Shown piece by piece: positions 47,518 through 59,300 of a stretch of DNA of 64,000 nucleotides; position 1 is the stretch's first letter; the number at the start of each line of letters is the position of its first letter. A program made the translations under genes and the position numbers. The notes under the pieces are model-generated. The model saw only the letters and a program-made list of their open reading frames with translations. It was not told the origin of the DNA and ran no database searches. Origin of the DNA: Fusarium oxysporum f. sp. lycopersici 4287 (Eukaryota > Ascomycota > Sordariomycetes > Hypocreales > Nectriaceae); the NCBI RefSeq assembly GCF_000149955.1, contig NC_030990.1, forward strand, positions 1,656,502 through 1,720,501, given 5' to 3'.

Positions 47518-49355
47518 CTAGTTGAACGCCAAACATCGGGGTTGGGAATACTTACAGTTAGGACTTAATAGAGTTTTTGGTAACTTGACCAAATCAAATG
47601 CACATCATGAACAGTCCCAAGCAAGGAGGTGAACAGAGACATGCTAGCATGCGCAATCATACGACAAGCAAACAGCTCAGGTTGTGGGGTCTCAAGTCTC
47701 CCTGTTAGCCAATTTAGTTGAGGCTCCGAGGGTTAACTTTGATCAAAGATAGTGAGAATAGAAAGATCTTCGGTCTTCTCCACGATAAAAATCAGTCGCT
47801 AGACTCTCCCAGGATGCTCTCCCGATAGTGCGAACCCGAAGCTATGGTAGGACGTTCTGATGATCCGCACTTCACTGCGGAATTCCGGTTTTGGTTCAGC
47901 CATCGTTTCAGTATCAGCTCGCAGGAAAGTCTAGACTAGTTCTAAATCCCTGTCAAAACCTGACATTTGGGGCAACCAAAGACTGCATCCTTGTCTGCGA
48001 AGAATCGGTCATTACAACTCGCAGTAAGCCACCTATGAGGCCTGGCACTGAATACGGCGTCTCTTCTTAATTTCCTCTGGGCTGAGTCCGCTCATAGATG
48101 CATTAGTCGCTTTTGAATTGGACTTTTGAGATCACCATTGGGAAGTGGGAAGACGTTGAAGCACAGGGGCCTGGCGTTCACCAGCCCAGTTCGCTTCCAG
48201 CATGCCTATCAGCTGTAGCCTGTGAGTCCCTTGTCGATACGTAACTAGCATGAAGTTCATGAATATCAGTAGGCGACACGCGAGGGTTGGCATAGTGGGA
48301 GTGAAACAGTGGTGATTCGAGAGCAATTTGCTGGGTGCGTCAAGGCATTTCCGTCCGTGATCCATCTCACAGGCACAGCATGGTCAGTTTCCCAAACCAG
48401 ACACGTGCAGCCCCTGTCGTGAGAACCCATGCCCCTGTACATCTTCAGTCTTGACGGGTTTTTGGTGTGACCATGCCAGAGCAAAAGGCCAAAAATGCCT
48501 GTCGGTCATCAGCTTCGCTAGCGGTTTATCTCCCGATGATTCCGATTTGTGTGTGTGATCCTGGCATGGTAGCTTATTGCGGCTATTCGTCTAATCATCT
48601 CAGGGGATTCAGCGATAGAAGATTTATAAATTGATGTAGAACATGAGATGTCTTAAGGTAGATAAAGTCAGTACCTTTAGATGATAAAATTGTCTGATAG
48701 GAGGACGGCAAGACGGTTACATCGGAAGGCGTTCATCCGTGGTTCCATGTTACTATGTCTCTTTGAACGTGCTTCTTCCCGTCCCGTTCCGCAAAAAGCA
48801 ATGCACCTGCCAACTGCAATTGCTAAATTAGAGAAATACTTGCAACATGTTGTGCAGGGTGACCTGAGAGTTCCTTCTGTTTTCGTAAATGTCTAAGTAT
48901 TACACCTATTAAATATCCAGAATCAGTGAACTTTGCTCTATGCTATTGATATCTAGTTCACATTTATATTCGAGATTCTCTCTACCAAGTCCTTATTCGG
49001 ATCGTGCCAGAAAGTGACTTGTACGATTCTGCAGATCTTATTGGAACGCCAGATATAAGTGTCCAACCCGATAAGTTGGAATTTTCATCCGATTGGCCGA
49101 TACCGGGGTTTGAAAGTTCCGACAGCCCAAGACCCCTCATCTTGGTCTAAGGAATGCCGATGTCTAGAACTGGGAACAACACCCGCCCCCAATTTAAGAA
49201 GCTTCTGCTATAAGAAACGGCCAAAAGAACTAACGCCTCCGATCTGAGTTTCTCGCATCTAATACCCAATCCTTCACTGACCTCCGCGAACAACCCTGTG
49301 ATCAACATTTCCTTTCGGGTCATAGCGTCGATAGTCACCCATAAAGCGAAACAAG

Positions 49356-50263
49356 ATGGCCGATATTGCCGAAGACAAATCTCTGGGGCTCACTTATGCG
49401 TCTCACCAATACGGGAAACATAACCGTCAGAAACTAGGCGTATGGCGGTTTGCTGATCGTCCGGCCCAAACAACTGGTTATTGGGTGGTGTGAGGGTTTC
49501 CCATCGATCTACTATTTCTCCGGTTTCACTAACAGCTTTCAGCTTCATCCATGGAGGTGCCTGGCGTGATCCTCGTAACGATGAGAACGATTTCACCGAG
49601 TCTATCAAGCGCATTGTCATCTCGGGTGCAGTCGCGATACTGGATATTGCTGGCTTTGTCAGTATCGACTACCGGCTATCACCTCATCCAGACTTCCCCC
49701 AAGAGTCTGCCACTGTAAAACACCCAGATCATTTAGAAGATATCTGGTCAGCTTTGAACTATCTACAAGGCAAGTACGAGCTGTCAAACAACTACATCCT
49801 GGTCGGTCACTCTGCCGGTGCAACACTCGCGTTCCAACTTCTCATGAGTGGGGACATTCTCGCCTCTCACCCCAAGGGACCCTTGCCCATTGCCATTGTT
49901 GGAGTATCAGGTATATTCGATCTTGTTGGGCTCAACGACAGGCACAACGGCGGGTACGCTGGCTTTATCGAAGCCGCATTTGGTGACGATAAGTCTGCCT
50001 GGGAGAAAGCCTCACCAGCTCGGTTTGGATCAAGCTTCAAAGACAACTGGGCAAGTGGGAAATTAGCAATGCTTGCATGGTCTGCTGAGGATACACTTAT
50101 TGATGAGCCGGAGATTGATAATATGGCATCTCTTCTAACAGAGCAGGGACTCAAAGTGGAAGTTAATAAGCACCTCAGAGGCGAACACGATTTTGTATGG
50201 CAAGACGGGAGCCAGATTGCTCGCCTAGTCATCACGACTCTTCATCACTTACACAGGATATGA
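49356..50263 (+). CDS. BNA7: Kynurenine formamidase (alpha/beta hydrolase)
   Basis: Two exons, 49356-49489 and 49543-50263, with a 53-nt GTGAGG...TTTCAG intron; 284 residues. Hydrolyses N-formyl-kynurenine to kynurenine and formate in tryptophan catabolism and NAD synthesis. The start gives MADIAEDKSLGLTYASHQYG, then KLGVWRF and the junction YWVVFIHGGAWRDPR, which carries the family oxyanion motif HGGAW (H48-W52). The nucleophile is S135 in GHSAGAT. The acid is likely the Asp in AEDTLIDEPEID. The catalytic His is H260 in GEHDFVW. YRLSPHPDFPQ and KHPDHLEDIWSALNYL also match the fungal enzyme. A transporter gene converges on it 136 bases downstream, and a joint role is possible but not shown. 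Confidence 0.92.
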
Positions 50264-50398
50264 AAAGGCCTCTGATGCATTACATTCAATTTAAACATTA
50301 CCATTTACTTGTTGCCTTACTCAAAAGCCCATGCCTCCTTACTCAATCATAAGTACCGAATTGTTGTATCCCTGTACATGCCTAATCTTTTTGCCTCT

Positions 50399-51864
50399 TT
50401 ATTTCTTTTTCATCAAAACAAATCCGGTTGACGCAACTCTAGATGAAGCAATCATGAGAGCACCAAACAAAAACACAGTACCACCCCAAATCTGTGCATA
50501 TACAAAATTGCCATTCGATTTATCCAGGATGGCACCAGCAGTCGGTGGTCCGGCCAAACTGGCAAATGCAGAAATCGTCTGAACCATACCGAAGCGAGTA
50601 CCCATCTTGCGGGGATCTTTATTACTTGGTCAGTCATATACAAGAGGACAACAAGGCAAAAGTCGGAGGGTCTCTTACCTTTGGTCAAGCTCGCATTAGC
50701 ACCAACGAATGTTCCCTGACACGCGCCGTTCACGAACCCAAAGAAGACGCAGAAAGCGTACATGCCGGCGACGGACTTGACGCCAATCCAGCAGTATACC
50801 ATGACGCTGAGTGCAGTCATCCCAATAAGGAATGCGTTTATCGGTCCCAGGATATTGTCAGCCAGGTAACCCATTATAGGCCGTGCAGGAATACTCATTG
50901 CGTTCACAATCAGTAGCAAGCTGACAGCTTCAACTGCTGTAAACCCAATTACGTTGCGAGCATAAACATTGATCTGTTTACTGTTAGCGACAAAATCGCA
51001 GTACGGCTGGTCTTAAAAGGAGTCACTTACATAAAAGAAACCAAAGTATAATGCATAAAAGTTCAGAAACGCGCCCAGCACGAACAATAAATAGGGGAGT
51101 TCCCTGAAGGCTTCCCATTCTATCAGGGGCCCTGATTTTCTCGGAGCGAGGTACGGCTTTAGTATGAGATTTGCGGCAACTATCAAGACGAGAGCGACAA
51201 AACCAGCACAGCGGACAGCCCATGGGAAACCGATTTGTGGGATGAGATATTGGAGAGTGGCAGGGAAAATGATGGAACCCAGCCCAGTGCCCGTAGCAGC
51301 CAACGCCAGAGCAAATGCCTTCTTGGCTTTGAAATAAGAACCAACAACAGTCACAGCAGGCATGAATAGTAAGGCTAAGCCTATACCTGTGCAGACACCC
51401 TGAGACAAGAATATTTGCCAGTACTCTTTACACAGACTGGTCATGAAGGTTCCCAAGATAGCCAGGAAGCTTCCGAAGGCGACAGTCTCTCTGGTATATC
51501 CAGCATCGGCAAGACGGCCGGCTGGGCCACAGAACGCGAACGTCAGGAAAGTCTGACAGGAACCGATCCACGAGATTTGTGACGAAGGCAATCCAAGCGA
51601 TTCTTCATAGTGAAGCTGGTATACACCAAAGGAGGCGGGGTAACCCCATGCCAAGCAATTGATGAAGACACCAGCAAGAACTTGGGACCAGGCTGTGAAG
51701 CCTCCATCTGGTGGGTCGAAGCTTTCAGGATCAAAGACTGGAGGAGGGGCGTTTGTGTTTGAAATAGTGTGATGGAGGTTCTGAGGGTCCTCGGGATTGC
51801 CTTCAGAAGGACATGGTGACGATTGCCTCCGAGTTGGCGTCTTCTCTACATCTTTGCCAAACAT
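50399..51864 (-). CDS. MFS transporter, monocarboxylate-permease type
   Basis: Three exons on the minus strand: 51864-51031, 50973-50679 and 50616-50399; 448 residues. A 12-helix major facilitator of the MCT (monocarboxylate porter) group. A hydrophilic N-terminus ends in the family hallmark DPPDGGFTAW at the first helix. Then come GVFINCLAWGYPASFGVYQLHY, SWIGSCQTFLTFAFCGPAGRLAD, the QGVCTGIGLALLFMPAVTVV helix with SYFKAKKAFALALAATGTGLG, and in later exons NAMSIPARPIMGYLADN and GFVNGACQGTFVGA with MGTRFGMVQTISAFASLAGPP. Introns start GTAAGT and GTAAGA. The substrate (pyruvate, lactate, riboflavin or another organic acid) cannot be told. It lies tail-to-tail with kynurenine formamidase. Confidence 0.92.
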
Positions 51865-54359
51865 TGTTGATACGATAAAGTGTGTGATGTTAAGGTGTGT
51901 TCCATTGATATGCTAGAACATGGACTGGCCAGCAAGTAGTAGAATTTGAGGTTGCTGGGCATAGTTTCAGGGCTACTCAACTGGGATGGCTGACAACTAT
52001 ATACGTCCTGGTCTCTGCCCCATCCCGATCAGAGTCGATTCCTTAATAATTGAGTCAAAGATTTTTCTCGAAGGGCGCAATCCCATGGTCGCTTGCCGAT
52101 ATCGCGCCCCACAAACCCCAGATCGGGTTACTATAGTCGTTGCTCTCAATTTCAGTCAACATCATTTGCTGGCCTATGGTGAATCATGGGGTTACACTTC
52201 TGAGTGCCAACCGCGCCCTTCAATTACATTGGTAGCCGGGTCAAACAGAGCCGGATTTACGGGTAGCACGACACAGGTATACTGTCCATCACGAGGCCAT
52301 AATGTTGATGTCGGCTTGCAAGAAATCGGCCTCCACGAAAAGCATTATAAACTTAAATAAAATCAAGAATCGAGTTGGAAATTAAGTATCTAAGTAAAAT
52401 TCTCCCAAATGAATAATAATTTATCAGTATCAGCTAATGGTCCATTTAGAAGTCCCACCATATTTGAACAAAAGACGCGAAAAGTATTGCCGTTACTTCA
52501 TGTTCAGGGTAACCTCAGCCGGTCGCCCCACTAACCGCCGACGAACCGATCCCCATCGACCCCCGCTCCGATGGCCGGCATTGTTTATTTCCGGAGTCGG
52601 AAGTCCGTTGGTCTGACGCGTGGGGCCAATAAAACGTCTCCGAAGAAGTCACGGGTGGTCGCGGCCGGAGCCGGCGCCAGGGGTCAGGATAAACAACGAT
52701 AATCAATGGTCAAGATTCTTGTGCGACCGCTGAAGAGTTTGCGCCGCTCATGAAATAAGTTGTTGCTGTTGTTCTGGAGGAATGTTTGAAACATCATGAT
52801 AGCATAAACTTAGACATTGACTTTGTGATAATCGCAATTAACTTACGTTTTGAAACGGCACAGCCCGCATCTCAAATTTTAAGCATATATACTCGAGTTT
52901 AACGCACAATTGACCAACTCGGAGGTTGATTATTTTATTCTGTCAACCAACGTCCATGCCCTAGTCAGTCAAAACAGAAACCAAAAAACACGAGAAGAAA
53001 TTACCCCGCGCTCGTGATGGAGGGGTAAAAACAACAATGGCGGTAAAGAAAAATATGATGTAAGACTGTCACGTGATGCAAGATCCTGTCCAACGTCCAA
53101 TCGGCTTATAGATCGTCTCCGCATCGGCAAAAGGTGGAGCGGGAACGGCACGCTAGTTCAGGTTGTGATGGTGGGGGGGAGCGGATTTGCGGTAGGGGTG
53201 TAGGTTAGACCACAACATCTCTGCACAGAATATTGTGATATATTGAGTCGGAATATATATGATGGAAAAAAAAGGTCGAGGTGGAGGTGTAGTTTCGTGA
53301 GGCGTGATGCGGAAGTCTCACTCTAAACGTTGCAATTGACCGTTTCGGGGCGTTTCGGCAAACGATGCCGAAGTTCCGGGCTTGCGCTGTTGCGAAATGG
53401 CCTCAAAACATAAGCCTTGGTCAATATCAGCAATCACTGTTTAAATGTGCCCCAAAACATTGGTAAAGCGGTCGCGCAATGCCAGAATCCATGCCTTATC
53501 ATTTTGAAGACGTTATATGAGCAGCGCATTACGGTAGCTCGTGTCGCACACTTTCACATTCACGCGCACTGATGAACCTAATTCATCTCAGGCATGTTGT
53601 ATGAGGTTAGTTGCGTACAACAAGATATAGAAAAGTCGCTAGAAAACAGAATAAGACATCGGAAACATTTGGCCTTTTGCCACATTAACCCGTTCCTTTG
53701 CGCGGCCGGTGTGGCATCCAGACAGCATCCCTTTTTAGTCATGCATCTCGATCAGAATGCGCCTCACGTACGCACACGATAAACCTTCCATACACCGTTC
53801 CTGTCCTTCCTTCTAAACCTTGGGAGATTTTCCAAGCACCACGCCCCTTGTTCCCCACCGTATCGCACCTTTTTTGAGTGGTTTGCTTTATGGAGCTGCC
53901 GCCCACAAGTCCATCGCGATTCAGAGGCGGCTGACAGTCAACCTCGTTGAGCCTGGAGGCAACAAAAGCAATGTTGAATCGGAGGAGAAAGAAATTTTTT
54001 GTTTTGAAAAAGACACTCGACAACTCCTACATCTTGCCTCCAAACGCCGTATAAGGAGTGTAATGGCCAAACGGCCGTCGTTATTACATCCTCCTGAGTA
54101 TCATCATGAGTGCTGCCCTCTCGCCTGCAAGCCAGAAGAACCAGGGAAAACATAAAAAGAAAACACTTGAGTGCATGGGCCATTTGTTGGTAAACCTGTT
54201 GGGACCCATTGGGAGATTTGTACAAGTCATTCATGCCACATCGACAAAGATGACAAGTAAGCCGACAACAACGCTAGTGAAACTGCTGTATCAAAGCTCA
54301 AAGACCAGTATATACGACAATATTGAAAACCTTCAGGCGGTGTGGCTGAAGCCAGGCGC
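51865..54359. other. Intergenic spacer
   Basis: About 2.5 kb between the transporter and the Zn2Cys6 gene. A GC-rich patch at 52,510-52,690 with several CCG/CGG triplets could hold Zn2Cys6-type binding sites. The remainder is AT-rich. No supportable gene. Confidence 0.55.
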
Positions 54360-55163
54360 TTATCGCTTGCGCTTCTTGGACTTATCCAATGTCATGGCAG
54401 CCGCCGCGATGGGCGCAGCGGGTAATAGCGCAGGTTGGACAACGGCGGTGACCTCATCCTTCTTGATGGGCACTCCCATGTGACGACCGTATCGACCCTT
54501 TCGGCCGTTGCCCTCATCCTCACTAATGCACTGGTCTGCCGACAGGCCAGCATCACGACAGCGTCCGCAAGGCCTTTGGCGATCACAGCCCTTCTTGCTC
54601 TTTCTGCAGCGTTGGCAGCGAGGTTTGGTAGAAAGATCAGGCTGGTCATCCTCACCAGGGGCAAGGGGAGTCTGTCCGGTAGACGCAACTGATTGCTTTC
54701 GCGAAGGGGGCATAGAAGCTGGGGACATTGGGCCACTTGGGACAGGGGGCAGCTTCTTTCCCTTAGCGCCATTAGAGGGACGGGCAGTCTTGGAGGACTT
54801 GGCCGATGGTGCTTTAGAAACAGAGGCAGATGCCTTAGGTTTAGTAGAGGCTTTCGGAGTCTTGCCAGGCTTGCTCTTGCCGGTGGAGAGTAGAGACTCG
54901 TCAGCGCCATCCTCATAGTCGGCATCGTCTCCACTAACTTCGGCACTTTCAGGGGGTGGCATGAAGTGTGACTCGGTAGTCTGATAGACGTTGCCAACAG
55001 TGCCGGAAATATCTAGCTTCTGGCGTCGCGCAGGAGGCAATTCGGCCTCACTCTCGCTTTCGCCATCACTAGTAGCGCCAGTAGAGGAAGCAGCATCAGC
55101 CCTGCCACTAAATGTATCATCGAGAGTAGAAGCAGAAGTTCGGCCGTGGGAGACGTTGGACAT
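54360..55163 (-). CDS. Zn2Cys6 regulator, C-terminal half (probably continuous with the next entry)
   Basis: Minus-strand frame; the first ATG gives MSNVSHGRTSASTLDDTF (55163), with the frame open upstream through MRLGD to about 55,200. It is Ser/Ala/Lys-rich and disordered, then carries a zinc binuclear cluster near the C-terminus: CQRCRKSKKGC, then CGRCRDAGLSADQC (six cysteines, typical Zn2Cys6 spacing), followed by a basic GRKGRYGRHMG segment and a tail ending KSKKRKR. A C-terminal rather than N-terminal zinc cluster is unusual for the class. There are only about 110 bases between this ATG and the stop of the upstream frame, too little for a separate promoter and terminator. Family knowledge suggests that RLGDMSN belongs inside one longer protein. 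See the junction finding. Confidence 0.7.
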   Translation of the reverse strand: MSNVSHGRTSASTLDDTFSGRADAASSTGATSDGESESEAELPPARRQKLDISGTVGNVYQTTESHFMPPPESAEVSGDDADYEDGADESLLSTGKSKPGKTPKASTKPKASASVSKAPSAKSSKTARPSNGAKGKKLPPVPSGPMSPASMPPSRKQSVASTGQTPLAPGEDDQPDLSTKPRCQRCRKSKKGCDRQRPCGRCRDAGLSADQCISEDEGNGRKGRYGRHMGVPIKKDEVTAVVQPALLPAAPIAAAAMTLDKSKKRKR

Positions 55164-55273
55164 GTCACCAAGTCGCATCCAATGGCACAAAAGGTGCTGT
55201 ATTTCTCAAGCCCGTCACCCGTCACAGGGTTGCGGGGCAACGTATTTACGAACTTTTTCCACCGACCAGAATT

Positions 55274-56340
55274 CTATCCGCCACTGTTTCGGTTGCGGCG
55301 ATCGGGTCCCGGGGTTGAGTAGAGATTGGGATGCGTGATGCCATGAGAATATCCTTGGGGCGACTGCATAGGGCGAGGGTTTGTGAAGGGATTTTGATGA
55401 GGCTGCACGAATGGCATTGCGGGGCGATGAGGCTCAGCTCGGCGAGCAGGAGATACTGAAGGATTCGATGTCGCCGCAGGCATCTGGGGCGGTGCGAACA
55501 ATGGAAGTTCCTGTAGCCCGACGTTGTCAGTCTCTCTGAGCCCGCCTTATCAAAATGGCGGTCTCCACTTACCGAGCTTTCGAACTTGGCCCTCTTACGA
55601 CGGCCACCTTCAACGATGTTCTCGACACTGATATCAGTAGTAGGTAGTTGGTCCTTGTTCTTTCCAGATGTCGAGTCATGCTCATCATTGCTGCTATAGC
55701 CATTTATACTGTCGCTGTATAGTTCGGTATGACTCCGAGAGGCAGAAGCTCGGGTCTTGGATGAGCGAGAACGACCCTTCTTCCCATTTGTGCTGGCAGA
55801 AGCACTTCTTCGGCCACGAGCAGTGTTGGGGGAAGGGCTTCGTCTCCGCGATGTCCGAGAGCTGGGTCTGGACAACTCTTGGGGAAAGCGCTGAGCCTGA
55901 GTGGCAGCATAGCCATTGTCGCTGTAGTAAGGGTGGGTGCCAACTGATGAGTTATGGTAAGGATGGGGTGAATACGTAGTTACATTCGCCGGAGGCTCCT
56001 CTATAACCCTGACGTATACTACCATATTGTTTCGAAAGTTCTCGTACCGGGCAATAAGAGTGTTCCCAAGATCATCTTCGAAACTGACTCCCTTTGACCC
56101 GGTCGGACCCGAGTACAGACCATAAAAGTTCTTTACGGTAGTGACAATGGAGTCCGTTGTGTCGTGGGGGTATATTTGCACTCGCATTGGCAAGCGCGCA
56201 CGGCAATGGGGGGATTCGAGAAACAATAGCTCAAATGCGACGTTCTTGGGTGTTGATGTCTGTTGGGGTGAGACACTGCCGCCATTTGAGGACGCTCCAG
56301 AAGGAACGATAGCAGTGTTGAGAGGCGACATTGAGGCCAT
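55274..56340 (-). CDS. Zn2Cys6 regulator, N-terminal half, ends at an in-frame TAG
   Basis: Two exons on the minus strand, 56340-55573 and 55510-55274, with a 62-nt GTAAGT...TACAG intron; 334 residues to the stop. The start gives MASMSPLNTAIVPSG. A conserved globular N-terminal block follows (KNVAFELLFLESPHCRARL, then IYPHDTTDSIVTTVKNFYGLY, then NTLIARYENF and NMVVYVRVIEE), which looks like a ubiquitin- or PB1-like fold. Long Ser/Arg/Pro-rich linkers come next (SRTSRRRSPSPN, RSRSSKTRASASRS), then VEGGRRKRAKFESS. Exon 2 reads LPLFAPPQMPAATSNPS onward and stops at GG-TAG (55274-55276). The same-strand Zn2Cys6 frame starts immediately beyond. If TAG were CAG the frame would continue into a good splice donor, so this is likely one gene with a premature stop or an alternative 80-nt intron. 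A donor at 56998 (CTG|GTAAGT) suggests a 5' UTR intron. Confidence 0.72.
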
Positions 56341-59300
56341 TGTGAGGCTAAGAGGGTGTTTATTGTGTCGGTGGAGATGGACGTTGTAGAATTGAAGGGT
56401 GTAGTTGGGTTGATGGGTTTCAAAGTGGTGTTTGCGGGCTTTGCCTGGGATAGACTGGGCCCGGCCCTGTTCACGACAAGATCGCTCAACAGTACGCTCA
56501 ATACTATATGCGACGGTCAAGGACCAGAAAAGCAGACAAGACAAGATATGTAAAAAGTGATGTCAAAATGTAGATGAAGAATCAAGGGATAATCAACATC
56601 CACGCCGTAGGCGGTAAGCGCCGAGTCTTGTGTGTGTCTGTGTGGTCTCAGGGCTTTGGACTTGCGGTGCGTATGACGACGATGAACGGTGGAGGGTTTT
56701 CGTTAGAACGACAGCGACGGTAAAAAGATCGATATGCTGTTTGTTTCGAAGCCTGTTAGCAACTGAGAAACGGCTGGATGGTCTGATGAACCGCCGAGTA
56801 GATGATGAAGAGGACCCCTCGAGTAGAGGATGGGTAGGTTGAGGGTCGGGGCAGTCTGGCGCTTCTTGGGACGGGGACAACGGATGAAGCAGAGAGGACA
56901 TGAAGCTTGGGGACTCAGGATGGAAGAGGGGAGAATCGGGGCCTCGAGATTGGGTCTCGATGGGGATCGCGCATAATAACACAGGCGATGGGACTTACCA
57001 GAGAGGTCTTGATCCGTGTTGGGATGGTTGTGGCGGCGTTGAAGAGTCGGCAAGAGGATGTGCATGAGGAAAAGAGGAGCTAGACCAGACGAGAGAAGAG
57101 AGGTTGTTGAATTTGAACAGAGCTGGGCTCACTAACACGAGAACATTCCGTTTAGGGGGGTTAAGCGTTAACAACTCCTAAAGGAGGCCTGGAAATTAGG
57201 CCAGCAGACCGCTAAAGACGGCCCGGGGCAGCGTGGGACAACCTGTAATTACAGCGTCTGGGCCAGAAGTTAGGGATATGGGGACATGGCTTATGCTGAA
57301 ATTGAGCCAGGGCTGGTTGAATGGCTTGCCCTGAGGGGAGGGGACTCATTGCCCAGGACCCATCCATTGTGGTTCCTCGCCGATGAACCCGAGCGTCTAT
57401 TCAAGGAACTGCCATGACGTGCCTCTAATCTCGGTATTATTGTGGCAGATACCGTGAAAAGGTAACCCGATGCTTAGAATAGGCACCGTAGATTTGCTTT
57501 TGGTTTCTACGTTGTGACTGACTTCAGGGGAAAAGAGGGCGCATTCTCGACTCCTCCCGCGCGAACGAACCTAGAAAAGCGGATGCGGCGGTGCAGATGC
57601 GCAGCGCAAATCGATCAGTATCTTTTTGCGCGCACGCCGCATACACTACAGTTTCGATTCGTTGAGCATTCTCGAGTCGCTTGATGAAATTATTACAATA
57701 TAAACTCTCCATCTGAATCTCATCTGCGACTCCTCACAGGCTCTGAAACCTGTGCGGGCCAGTTATCAGAATAGGTTGCAAGGACCTGGGCAGCCATATG
57801 TCGATCCCCAGCAGCAAAGCAAGGCGCATACTCGGTTCTTTATACGGGGATGATGAGCCTTCGCGACGGCCATATCTTGTTTAGACTCGTCGCAAGTCAC
57901 AAATCTGGGCCATAAGGTTCAGGAACAGGCCGGTGAGAAAAGCAAAAGTAATGCGCCAGTCTAAATTCCAGTTACTAAAGCTGTGTAAAACCCGTCGCTT
58001 TCAGTTGAATATTGGCTCCATATCGCCGGGCACCATGACGGACTGACAGTGCATGCATGGGTTGCCCATTTCAGCGGATCCTGGGAACCTTGGATTGCTG
58101 GCTTCCTTTCCCTCCCGAACCTCTCACTCGAGCGCTGGCTATTGCTACGGAGTATGGTCTCATCGGCCACTCACGATCCATCGACTGCTAGCTACATATC
58201 CATCGCTCCAAGAAGCGACCCAAGTTAGGCTAGACACTGGTCGTTGGCGACCAACAAACTGTGACCGTACTCCCAATGGAAAAGAATCCTCAAGCCCAGC
58301 CCCTCTTGATCCAGTGTCTCTGGCACTTGTCGGTGGCCTCGTGTGAGTCTGTGACTGTTGACGACCCTCACCTCCAATCCAAATGTGGTGTGGTTAGTCT
58401 AAGAAGAGGAGACAACGAACAACAACCACTGCAGTGGTTCCCGCTAGCTTCTGCTTATAATGTACATAGTCCATACCGTAGAATATGCTCAGCGACATCG
58501 CTTGTTGAGCTGCGATCGCGCGCACACACGCACACTTTACCTGCGAATTCCTCCTCCGCGCTCCAATGGGAGCGTGCGAAGCTTGTCCAGGGGTCAATGC
58601 GACCTCAATCAGGGCTTGTTACAGATGTTAAACTCTGGCGCAAAGTTGTCGGTCATGATCCAATTGATCTCTCTGGATATAGGGCTTGCAATGAAGACTC
58701 CATGGCCTGAAGATTCAGTCATGGCTTCGGAAATAGTAGAAGGGATGCTGAGAAGAACTTTCTTGAGGTCGACACACTGAGAAAGCGGAGAGCTCTCGAT
58801 TCAACGGCTCAGAGATGTCTGAGTTGGTGGTTGCAACAGATCATCAACAGCCAATCGCACTGATTGTCATGGTCGACCGAGCTGGGGACCTGTCTAGGCT
58901 GATCATGTGTCGAAATAAGCTTGGCACACGGTAAGCATCACGAACGGTCTGTGTTAACGAGGAATTTTTGAGACCTTGGAAGGGGATAATGCGCCATCTT
59001 TGGATATGTCAAGTCCTTCACTGTATGGATAAGTTTTGAAGAATACTATTGAGGTGTCGCTGTGCCTTGAAGATGCAACATGAGAGACACCCCTTTGTGG
59101 CGATATTGATTATGACACCTTGATGTTCCAGTTTTTTTTTTGTGCTACTATCTAACACTTACCCGCCAAGATCCTTATGATATGGATAGCAAAGTAGTTG
59201 ATGCGCTTCAATTCCCCATAACTAAGAAACAACGCCATACAGTGCCGTTTGATGCGCAAATCAGCGACTAAGGAGTGAAGTTGCGCCAGTTCATTCTCGA

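Larger units (their letters stand above)
46678..49355. other. Gene-poor spacer with poly-G tract and relict exon
   Basis: About 2.7 kb between the receptor and the formamidase gene. Contains a 19-G run and an orphan minus-strand coding fragment (separate entries). No complete gene is seen. Confidence 0.55.

Noticed and set aside
56593..56982. 129-codon minus-strand frame upstream of the Zn2Cys6 gene
   Set aside because: Ser/Pro-rich frame in the presumed leader or UTR intron. It is not joined in frame to the coding region by any splice I could see.
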